Positions 1-4,771 of a DNA stretch of 5,064 nt are shown here, in pieces (the first letter of the stretch is position 1; the number at the start of each line of letters is the position of its first letter). The translations under genes were made by a program, and so were the position numbers. The notes beneath the pieces were generated by a model. The model was not told the DNA's origin. It made no database searches and was given only the letters and a program-made list of their open reading frames with translations. The DNA comes from Methanobacterium sp. (GTDB lineage Archaea; Methanobacteriota; Methanobacteria; Methanobacteriales; Methanobacteriaceae), in NCBI GenBank assembly GCA_003164415.1, contig PLTK01000099.1, forward strand, positions 1 through 5,064. The letters run 5' to 3'.

Positions 1-608
1 TCAGTTTTTTCACTGAAATCGTTTATCATGTCCCTATGGGATAATTTGCCAATGGAATTTCCAATTATGCCTCCAAGCAAAGCACCTCCACTGCCAGAAT
101 ACTTTAGTATACCTTTAAAAAGGTTATTAACTGCATATATTGCCATGTAATCTGAGGAAGTTACTGTGTATACTTGTTCAGCAATTCCCTGTCTTATTGG
201 CATTGCAAACCCACCACAAACAACATCACCGAGTACATCGTAGATAACAATATCTGGATCGATGTTATCTATTATTCCGTTATTGTCAAGTAATTCAATG
301 GCTGCTATAATTCCACGACCAGCACATCCAACACCCGGTTCTGGACCTCCAGCTTCAACACAATACACACCATTATAGCCTTCAAATACAAGATTATCCA
401 GGTCGTTTGAACCGCTTCTGACTGTATCCATCACAGTTGGTATTGGTTTTCCTTTTCTTAGTGTGTTTGTAGAATCGTTTTTCGGATCGCAACCAACTTG
501 CATTACACTGTATCCCAGGTCTGATAATGCTGCGCTGAGATTGGAAGTTGTTGTTGATTTTCCAATTCCTCCCTTCCCATAAATTGCTATTTGTTTTCTT
601 TTGCTCAT
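1..608 (-). CDS. NifH-like nitrogenase-family iron protein (reductase component), 3' end outside window
   Basis: This is the ATP-dependent electron donor of a nitrogenase-like complex, a homodimer with one [4Fe-4S] cluster bridging the subunits. The first 202 residues are visible; the family is usually about 270-290. Seen: the P-loop GKGGIGKST at residues 11-19, GCDPK at 39-43, the cluster cysteines Cys95 (in GVGCAGRG) and Cys131 (in DVLGDVVCGGF), and Arg98, which matches the ADP-ribosylated Arg100 of NifH. After GCDPK it reads NDSTNTLRKGKPIPTV rather than the ADSTR of true NifH, which puts it among the nitrogenase-like paralogues and suggests a partner for the D and K proteins encoded upstream. 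The ATG at 606-608 follows an AGAGG site. It lies 340 bases after K, so it may have its own promoter or be read through from the DK operon. Family membership is certain; the subtype (MarH-like) is inferred. NifH, VnfH/AnfH and CfbC are alternatives. Confidence 0.93.
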   Translation of the reverse strand, partial: MSKRKQIAIYGKGGIGKSTTTSNLSAALSDLGYSVMQVGCDPKNDSTNTLRKGKPIPTVMDTVRSGSNDLDNLVFEGYNGVYCVEAGGPEPGVGCAGRGIIAAIELLDNNGIIDNIDPDIVIYDVLGDVVCGGFAMPIRQGIAEQVYTVTSSDYMAIYAVNNLFKGILKYSGSGGALLGGIIGNSIGKLSHRDMINDFSEKT

Positions 609-615
609 CTAAAAA

Positions 616-620
616 CCTCT
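616..620 (-). promoter_or_regulatory. Ribosome binding site of the NifH-like gene
   Basis: On the minus strand AGAGG lies seven bases before the ATG whose first base is at 608. It fixes the start of the iron protein, since no better start is seen upstream in frame. Confidence 0.7.
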
Positions 621-675
621 TTAATTTACTTTTATTATTCTATTTGGGCCATTATAATCTTTTAATGATTTTAAA

Positions 676-690
676 ATCTTTATACAAATC
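676..690 (-). promoter_or_regulatory. Candidate TATA box for the NifH-like gene
   Basis: The minus strand reads TTTGTATAAAG here, next to a perfect 12-base palindrome GATTTTAAAATC (667-678). A start site about 25 bases downstream would give a leader of roughly 50 bases. In such AT-rich DNA this is weak evidence. A second candidate, CAATTTATAACC on the minus strand near 874-886, could start a transcript inside the upstream inverted repeat. Confidence 0.3.
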
Positions 691-756
691 TAATGATTCC
701 ATCAGACAAATTTTAATAGTTAATTTAAATTTCCATTCAAAATTTTGTGTGATAAC

Positions 757-863
757 GTATGGGATGATAAACCTTAATATCTATGGCTGTAGCATGATTT
801 TGTGATAGGAGTTCTAATGGCAGTTAGAATTTTTTTCAACTAATCTTAAGGTTCATCCCATAC
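757..863. repeat. Interrupted inverted repeat / possible structured RNA in the K-H gap
   Basis: GTATGGGATG (757-766) pairs perfectly with CATCCCATAC (854-863). After a three-base bulge (ATA, 767-769), AACCTTAA (770-777) pairs perfectly with TTAAGGTT (846-853). This gives 18 base pairs around a 68-base interior. Inside are two short dyads with look-alike loops: CTA-TGGCTG-TAG (781-792) and TTCTAA-TGGCAG-TTAGAA (812-829). Either strand could fold into a closed multi-hairpin element. Alternatively the arms are two inverted protein-binding sites. The pairing is seen directly; the function is unknown. Confidence 0.6.
812..836 (+). terminator. Hairpin followed by a T-run, terminator-like on the plus strand
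   Basis: TTCTAA and TTAGAA form a six-base stem with a six-base loop, followed at once by seven T on the plus strand. This resembles an intrinsic terminator, but no plus-strand gene precedes it and the flanking genes are read from the minus strand. It is more likely a substructure of the surrounding inverted repeat, or marks the end of an unrecognised small plus-strand RNA. Confidence 0.2.
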
Positions 864-918
864 AATTATTACGGTTATAAATTGGTATTGATATTTACTT
901 ACATATTGACAAGATATT

Positions 919-924
919 ACCTCC
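919..924 (-). promoter_or_regulatory. Orphan Shine-Dalgarno (GGAGGT) with a five-codon reading frame
   Basis: On the minus strand GGAGGT is followed after six bases by TTG TCA ATA TGT AAG TAA (912 to 895), which would encode M-S-I-C-K and stop. An ATG TAA start-stop pair also lies just inside it (904 to 899). It could be a leader peptide ahead of H, the remnant of a lost gene, or chance. The site itself is as good as those of the real genes in the window. Confidence 0.3.
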
Positions 925-948
925 GATTTTATGTTCATGTTGATTATT

Positions 949-2307
949 TTACAATGGCCCTGCGTATGTACTGATGAAATCTTCCATTAGTCTGAGTCCG
1001 CCAGCATATCCTGTATAACTATCTCCCAATATTACTCTGTTATAAGAAGGGAAACCAACTGTTATATGAAGAGCACCGAGTTCTGACATTGCTGTAGGTG
1101 CTTCTAGAGAGCTTGAAAAGAGGAACTGGAAAGGTCTGTCCCGGAGTTTCTCTCTTGCTAAATGGGAATCATTTTCAAAGAATATGTCGGGTTTTACAGG
1201 GGTTTCTAATTTATCTGTGATCTCTTTGATAATTGCGTCCCTGTACTCTTCTGGTGGATTATCAGTTATTTGTATAATATCTGGAAGGTATCCCACTTCA
1301 TTAGCTAAAAACTGTGTTATGTTAATAACTGCATTGGTATCAGCTACAACAGCAAAATATGAATGTGGACGCACTAGAATAATCGCATCTCCAGCATATT
1401 CAAAGAAACGATACGCTTTACGCTCTTCATTATCAATGAATTTTTCTACTACTTCAGTAGGAACGTCCAATTTTTCCCCTACTGTTCTTAAGAAATTATT
1501 GGTTTGTTTAGGTCCTACTGGAACACTTGGAAAAGTTATAAAAGGTGTATCGAATTTTTTTTCTAACTTTTTAGCTATTCTGTGTCCATTCCATGAAGAG
1601 AGTATTATATTGTATTCGGCTTTTGGTATTTCCTTTAATTTTTCAAATCCATTAAACTCTGTAAAAATTACATTGGCCTTTAAACCTATGCTATCTAAGA
1701 GTTTTTTTACGGCATCAACCTCTCCCTTCCAGAATATATGCTGGTAGGGCACTATACCAAATACATTAACTAATCCCTTCTCCTTGGGTAATGGCTCTAA
1801 GATCTGGTCGATCACTGCTTCAAAAAATAGTTCATAACCCTCATAGGAGCTTCCGCTAAAACCTGGTGCATTGATATTAATCAGAGGAACTTTTCCTTCG
1901 AAATCACGAATTACTGCTTCCACATCATCGCCTATTAATGATGGGATACATCCTGATATAACTGCAAATGCATCTCCTTCCATGAGTTCAGCAGATGATT
2001 CAATTAATCTTCTAAGCTTATCTTCACCACCGAAGATAACGTGTTCCTCAACAAGACCCGTGGTAGGAGTACTTGTACCACCTACTGGCCCTCCTGCATT
2101 TTGTCCCCCGGCGTATAATTGTCCGAAAAGCTGTCCAAGTCCACATCCAAGTCCTGCATGTAACAATGGGACTAGACCGTAAATACCAAGAGTGGTTGCA
2201 TATGCCCCTGCAAGGGCACATGAATATTTGGGAGCTTCCACAAATTCTGTTCCTAATGTGTTGTCAAACACTTCTTCTTCGACTTTTTTCTCTTCTTTTA
2301 TACTCAT
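949..2307 (-). CDS. Nitrogenase-like component 1 beta subunit (K; MarK-like)
   Basis: This 452-residue protein is the beta partner of the D protein encoded just before it, forming a DK heterodimer or heterotetramer in the cytoplasm. It carries the three P-cluster cysteines: Cys30 (YSCALAGAY), Cys55 (HAGLGCG, 25 residues later, the same spacing as NifK Cys70-Cys95) and Cys120 (SGCIPSLIGDD). A Gly/Thr-rich segment at 66-84 leads into EEHVIFGGEDKLRRLI, a hallmark of the K family. It is shorter than NifK (about 520) because it lacks the long N-terminal extension. Its ATG overlaps the D stop codon (ATGA), so translation is coupled, and GAGGAG at 2316-2321 supports the start. Family membership is very secure. 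Assignment to the methylthio-alkane reductase type is inferred from the pairing and the D residues. NifN is an alternative, made less likely by the cofactor ligands kept in D. Confidence 0.95.
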   Translation of the reverse strand: MSIKEEKKVEEEVFDNTLGTEFVEAPKYSCALAGAYATTLGIYGLVPLLHAGLGCGLGQLFGQLYAGGQNAGGPVGGTSTPTTGLVEEHVIFGGEDKLRRLIESSAELMEGDAFAVISGCIPSLIGDDVEAVIRDFEGKVPLININAPGFSGSSYEGYELFFEAVIDQILEPLPKEKGLVNVFGIVPYQHIFWKGEVDAVKKLLDSIGLKANVIFTEFNGFEKLKEIPKAEYNIILSSWNGHRIAKKLEKKFDTPFITFPSVPVGPKQTNNFLRTVGEKLDVPTEVVEKFIDNEERKAYRFFEYAGDAIILVRPHSYFAVVADTNAVINITQFLANEVGYLPDIIQITDNPPEEYRDAIIKEITDKLETPVKPDIFFENDSHLAREKLRDRPFQFLFSSSLEAPTAMSELGALHITVGFPSYNRVILGDSYTGYAGGLRLMEDFISTYAGPL

Positions 2308-3836
2308 TTAAAAGTCTCCTCTTTCAAGTAGTGTAATGGATTTGGCTGTTCATACCACCATTCTTTGTAACTGTCGGATGTTTTTCGTTTTAAGTTCTTT
2401 TGGAATGATGTACTATCCAGTGACTGGAGTAAAAAGTTTCCAAACGCTACTGCACCTGCATATCCACTTTGGGCACTCCAAGGATCTGGATCTGCTCTTA
2501 ATGAATGTATCCTAGTCACATTTTTCTCTCTCTTGTAAGCTCCACCCTGGAATGGGCATGTTAATGTAATATCCGGATCCCTAGTTCTTGTAACGTGTGC
2601 CTGTTCTGCTGCTTGGAAGGTATTTACCAGTACATCAACATCTCCTATGTCATTTACGAGTCTTTCAAGATCTTCTAATATTAAATTATCAAAGTCCTGG
2701 GTAAGTGCTGCCGATGATTTGAGTCCTAATTCATCAAAGTACGGAAGCTGTGACAAGAGTCTTCCCTGTCCAAGTGCTCCAAGAACTTCAATTTCACCGT
2801 CTCCCTTAAGTTTTTTAAATTCATCTTTGATTGCTTCCAATTTAGGAGACCATACCTTATGTTCTTCTTCGATTAAAGCCTCAATTTCCTCTTCTTTGTC
2901 AGTATATTTACCAATTTTTCTTAACCATTCATCTGTATTTCTAATTCCTGTTGGTGGTGGGTATAAGAAGAATGGTACGCCATATTCTTGTTCAAGACCT
3001 CTTGAAATGTAATCTGTGTAAGTTGGGCATAATGGTGCTGTTACTGCTGCTTCTCCTAGTTGTTCAAACTGTTCAACAGTTGCAAATTCTGGAACAAAAT
3101 TTACTCTAAGCCCTACTTTGTTTAACAATCGTTTTATCTCTAAACGGTCCTGCCATGTGTATGATAACATACTTGCAACATTTACCAAGTCTTTCTGTTC
3201 TTTCTCGGGTTTTTTGACCAGATATTTAAGTACTCCATGCCAGAATGCATCGTATCCGGTCTGCACTAATCTGGATCTAACTCCTTCACAGTGTATAGGT
3301 ACTATGGTTGCTTTAACTTCTGGCTGGATTTCAGCTACTGCACCTTCAATGTCTTCCCCTATAACACCCGAAGTACATGTGGTCAATATGAATATTGCCT
3401 TAGGGTCGTATCTCTTTTGAGCCTCTAGAACTGCTCTTTTTAATTTTTCACTAGCACCGTATACCACATCTTTCTGCTGGAGATTTGTTGTGATCCAGTT
3501 TAACTCATAATGTTCGGGTCTTCCGAGTTCTGTGGGTATTCCTCTAAATAGTTCCCTATATCCTAATGATGATGATGAGCATCCTACTGGTCCGTGGAAG
3601 ATAATGGCGGCGTCTCTTATTGTGGCTACTCTTACAGTTAAGTAAAAGTTTAATACACATCCCGATGTTTGTTGGAAATTTCTATCTTTGCACTTGAGAT
3701 TTCCTGCCCTTGCATCTTTTATTAGTTCGGTTGCTTTACCATAGTAAACATTGGTACCTTTAGCACGTTGTTCCCTGTTGGGGCATGTTGCTTTTTCCAA
3801 GTCTATCTTATAATCCGGGTCATATTCTTCTGACAT
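2304..3836 (-). CDS. Nitrogenase-like component 1 alpha subunit (D; MarD-like catalytic subunit)
   Basis: This 510-residue protein is the cofactor-binding subunit of a nitrogenase-family reductase. P-cluster cysteines are Cys60 (QTSGC), Cys86 (HGPVGC) and Cys154 (TTCTSGVIGED); the 26-residue Cys60-Cys86 spacing equals NifD Cys62-Cys88. Both cofactor ligands are kept: Cys270 (APLCPTYTDYISR, matching NifD Cys275) and His444 (TRIHSLRAD, matching His442). By hand alignment, Val68 and Arg94 match NifD Val70 and Arg96, but NifD Gln191 and His195 become Val191 and Tyr195 (the IHCEGVRSRLVQTGY segment, 181-195), so N2 reduction is unlikely. The N-terminus CPNREQRAKG (18-27) also resembles NifE, though a scaffold would not be expected to keep the His ligand. 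Length and D-K pairing exclude CfbD, and no delta-subunit gene is present. AAGGAGGA eight bases upstream fixes the start. Likely role: reduction of a substrate such as a methylthio compound, which is inferred. Its promoter is flanked by two AACGATCGTT palindromes. Confidence 0.95.
   Translation of the reverse strand: MSEEYDPDYKIDLEKATCPNREQRAKGTNVYYGKATELIKDARAGNLKCKDRNFQQTSGCVLNFYLTVRVATIRDAAIIFHGPVGCSSSSLGYRELFRGIPTELGRPEHYELNWITTNLQQKDVVYGASEKLKRAVLEAQKRYDPKAIFILTTCTSGVIGEDIEGAVAEIQPEVKATIVPIHCEGVRSRLVQTGYDAFWHGVLKYLVKKPEKEQKDLVNVASMLSYTWQDRLEIKRLLNKVGLRVNFVPEFATVEQFEQLGEAAVTAPLCPTYTDYISRGLEQEYGVPFFLYPPPTGIRNTDEWLRKIGKYTDKEEEIEALIEEEHKVWSPKLEAIKDEFKKLKGDGEIEVLGALGQGRLLSQLPYFDELGLKSSAALTQDFDNLILEDLERLVNDIGDVDVLVNTFQAAEQAHVTRTRDPDITLTCPFQGGAYKREKNVTRIHSLRADPDPWSAQSGYAGAVAFGNFLLQSLDSTSFQKNLKRKTSDSYKEWWYEQPNPLHYLKEETFK
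2316..2321 (-). promoter_or_regulatory. Ribosome binding site of K, inside the end of D
   Basis: GAGGAG on the minus strand lies eight bases before the K ATG and within the last codons of D. With the four-base ATGA overlap this indicates coupled translation of the two subunits in equal amounts. Confidence 0.75.
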
Positions 3837-3844
3837 TTACTTTA

Positions 3845-3852
3845 TCCTCCTT
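3845..3852 (-). promoter_or_regulatory. Ribosome binding site of D
   Basis: AAGGAGGA on the minus strand lies eight bases before the ATG at 3836. It is the strongest Shine-Dalgarno sequence in the window, consistent with high expression of the DK complex when the operon is switched on. Confidence 0.8.
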
Positions 3853-3884
3853 CACTCAAACCTCTATTTTTTGTTGAATTTACA

Positions 3885-3902
3885 ATATAACGATCGTTAT
3901 AT
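3885..3902. promoter_or_regulatory. Palindromic operator 1 upstream of D
   Basis: ATATAACGATCGTTATAT is a perfect 18-base palindrome. It is one of three sites in the window with the core AACGATCGTT. It lies between the predicted transcription start of D (about 3905) and the D ribosome binding site, where a bound regulator would block RNA polymerase. It also overlaps an alternative TATA-like stretch (AGTATATAAC on the minus strand). The regulator is not encoded in the window. Confidence 0.7.
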
Positions 3903-3926
3903 ACTTTTTCTATTAAAAAAGCCCTA

Positions 3927-3933
3927 ATATAAA
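3927..3933 (-). promoter_or_regulatory. TATA box of the DK operon
   Basis: TTTATAT on the minus strand, centred at 3930, matches the archaeal TATA consensus. It predicts a transcription start near 3905 and a leader of about 70 bases. Its centre is 13.5 bases from the centre of operator 2, the same distance as at the NifX-like promoter, which strengthens the call. Confidence 0.6.
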
Positions 3934-3936
3934 AAC

Positions 3937-3950
3937 TTAACGATCGTTAA
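3937..3950. promoter_or_regulatory. Palindromic operator 2 directly upstream of the D TATA box
   Basis: TTAACGATCGTTAA is a perfect 14-base palindrome that shares its 10-base core with operators 1 and 3. It occupies the BRE side of the D TATA box, where archaeal regulators either recruit or exclude TBP/TFB. Its centre is 50 bases from that of operator 1. Confidence 0.7.
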
Positions 3951-3974
3951 TTTATAATTTATAAAAATTATTAA

Positions 3975-3986
3975 CATCCCATTCAA
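3975..3986 (-). repeat. TTGAATGGGATG motif upstream of D, also found upstream of H
   Basis: On the minus strand TTGAATGGGATG differs at one position of twelve from TTGTATGGGATG at 854-865 upstream of H. The ATGGGATG core appears a third time on the plus strand at 759-766. Its recurrence upstream of two genes of one system suggests a second cis element, but with only three copies it could be chance. Confidence 0.3.
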
Positions 3987-4083
3987 CATTTATTAGTTTT
4001 TAACATTTCAAATTCCATCTAACTATATTGAATAATTCTTTATTTCTTAATATCTACATTATTAAATGAAATTTTATATATTT

Positions 4084-4461
4084 TTAATTAACATCTGATT
4101 TTGAATCTGCTATCTTCTCTTCCTTTAATTTAACAATTCTTGCGGCTAACTTTTCTAATGCTTCGTCGATATATGTTGGTATCATGAAAGGTTGTATACC
4201 ATTAGAAAGTAGGAATTGAGATGCTCCAGGACCAATTTGACTTACCAAAACTATGCTGGTGTCCTTTATAATATCCAGTGTGCTATCTAATGCGCTTACC
4301 GAATGATCTCCTCCGTTACAAGTGGGTACGTTTTCTCTTGTTTCAACAAATTCAAATGTACCGTCATCATTTAAATCAAAGATAAGGAACTCTTGTGCAT
4401 GACCAAAATGTTGATTAATAACTTTTCCATCATTACTTGCAACAGCAACTTTTATAGACAT
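4084..4461 (-). CDS. NifX/NifB-type iron-molybdenum cofactor-binding domain protein
   Basis: This is a 125-residue single-domain protein of the dinitrogenase cofactor biosynthesis family (NifX, NafY, the NifB C-terminal domain). Such proteins bind and carry iron-sulfur cofactor precursors between the assembly machinery and the apo-enzyme. Seen: the N-terminal beta strand IKVAVASNDG (3-12), the family signature INQHFGHAQEFLIFD (15-29, with His18, His21), TRENVPTCNGGDH (41-53, with Cys48), the SQIGPGA turn (74-80) and a charged C-terminal helix (99-118). An in-frame ATG 30 codons upstream exists, but the start at 4461 follows GGAGG at 4468-4472 and matches the family N-terminus, so I chose it. 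It precedes the D gene by 247 bases and has its own promoter with the same operator layout, so it is probably co-regulated and serves the DK complex. No nifB is visible here. The family call is secure; its partner is inferred. Confidence 0.9.
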   Translation of the reverse strand: MSIKVAVASNDGKVINQHFGHAQEFLIFDLNDDGTFEFVETRENVPTCNGGDHSVSALDSTLDIIKDTSIVLVSQIGPGASQFLLSNGIQPFMIPTYIDEALEKLAARIVKLKEEKIADSKSDVN

Positions 4462-4467
4462 TAAACA

Positions 4468-4472
4468 CCTCC
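4468..4472 (-). promoter_or_regulatory. Ribosome binding site deciding the NifX-like start
   Basis: GGAGG on the minus strand lies six bases before the ATG at 4459-4461. It favours this start over the in-frame ATG at 4551, which has no such site and would add 30 residues unlike the family. Confidence 0.8.
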
Positions 4473-4608
4473 ATTCGTTTTCTACTATATGACAAATCCC
4501 TTGATATATTTCAATCAAAATCTGTTTACAAAAAATCAACAAGTTATACATTTGAGCGTTTGTATTTAATTGTAGGATATGAGTAACAGATTTGTTGAAG
4601 TGATTACC

Positions 4609-4627
4609 ATTGTAAACTAGTTACAAT
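4609..4627. promoter_or_regulatory. Dyad ATTGTAA-N5-TTACAAT in the NifX-like leader
   Basis: Seven-base arms pair perfectly around five bases (ACTAG). Its centre lies 39 bases downstream of the predicted NifX-like TATA box, close to the place that operator 1 holds relative to the D TATA box (36.5 bases). It could bind a different regulator, or form a hairpin near the 5' end of the transcript. Confidence 0.35.
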
Positions 4628-4653
4628 ACACATTTTAGTTAATATTCCAGATC

Positions 4654-4660
4654 ATATAAA
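4654..4660 (-). promoter_or_regulatory. TATA box of the NifX-like gene
   Basis: TTTATAT on the minus strand, centred at 4657, is 13.5 bases from the centre of operator 3. The spacing and the sequence TCGTTAA-[GC]-T-[TA]-TTTATAT match the D promoter. It predicts a start near 4632 and a leader of about 170 bases. The complementary strand, ATATAAA, could also serve as the TATA box of the divergent MoaD-like gene. Confidence 0.5.
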
Positions 4661-4664
4661 TAGT

Positions 4665-4676
4665 TAACGATCGTTA
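4665..4676. promoter_or_regulatory. Palindromic operator 3 between the NifX-like and MoaD-like genes
   Basis: TAACGATCGTTA is a perfect 12-base palindrome with the same AACGATCGTT core as operators 1 and 2. It lies directly upstream of the NifX-like TATA box and downstream of the overlapping plus-strand TATA sequence, so it could control one or both divergent genes. Confidence 0.65.
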
Positions 4677-4733
4677 TATTCCTAATTTTATTATAAAAAA
4701 CCATTATTCTTTAACACCTAAGGTTTAACAAAT

Positions 4734-4747
4734 AATTATATATAATT
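4734..4747 (+). promoter_or_regulatory. Candidate TATA box for the MoaD-like gene
   Basis: AATTATATATAATT is a 14-base palindrome containing a good TATA sequence. A start about 25 bases downstream would give a leader of about 75 bases, with a hairpin near its 5' end. The ATATAAATA stretch at 4654-4662 is a competing candidate that would give a longer leader of about 160 bases. Confidence 0.35.
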
Positions 4748-4771
4748 GTTTTACATATTTAGTGCTATTAC

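Larger units (their letters stand above)
609..948. other. 340-base gap between K and the NifH-like gene, no convincing gene
   Basis: No protein-coding gene is convincing here. The gap holds an orphan ribosome binding site (919-924) followed by a five-codon frame, a long interrupted inverted repeat (757-863) with small hairpins inside it, candidate TATA boxes, and the H ribosome binding site. It may be a leader that separately controls H expression, since H-type proteins are usually needed in excess over DK. None of the AACGATCGTT palindromes seen elsewhere in the window is found here. Confidence 0.6.

Noticed and set aside
548..805. Plus-strand frame of 85 codons overlapping the start of H
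   Set aside because: It is antisense to the H P-loop region, its product is an AT-driven run of hydrophobic residues, and it has no ribosome binding site.
757..863. C/D box guide RNA or insertion-sequence ends at the inverted repeat
   Set aside because: GGGATGA is only a near match to a C box and no D box (CTGA) is placed properly. There is no transposase and no flanking target duplication.
846..938. A 30-codon minus-strand frame starting at 938 just after K
   Set aside because: It has no ribosome binding site before its ATG and the composition looks random. The GGAGGT in this stretch lies inside the frame, not ahead of it.
1184..3420. Long plus-strand reading frames at 1184-1747, 1871-2182, 2073-2336, 2647-3012 and 3118-3420
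   Set aside because: All are antisense to K and D, have no family resemblance or ribosome binding sites, and are explained as shadows of well-recognised nitrogenase-family genes.
949..3836. Assignment of D and K to NifEN (cofactor scaffold)
   Set aside because: The NifE-like N-terminus of D (CPNREQR) prompted it, but D keeps the His ligand (His444) as well as Cys270, and K keeps all three P-cluster cysteines, which fits a catalytic pair better.
1..3836. Assignment to CfbCD (Ni-sirohydrochlorin diamide reductive cyclase of F430 synthesis)
   Set aside because: CfbD is a single short component 1 protein; here two distinct subunits of 510 and 452 residues are present with a NifX-type carrier.
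3837..4083. An NrpR-type nitrogen operator (GGAA-N6-TTCC) upstream of D
   Set aside because: I found no such sequence in the gap. The only strong dyads are the AACGATCGTT palindromes.
4462..4551. In-frame 30-residue extension of the NifX-like protein from an ATG at 4551
   Set aside because: There is no ribosome binding site at 4551, the extension is unlike the family, and a strong GGAGG precedes the ATG at 4461.
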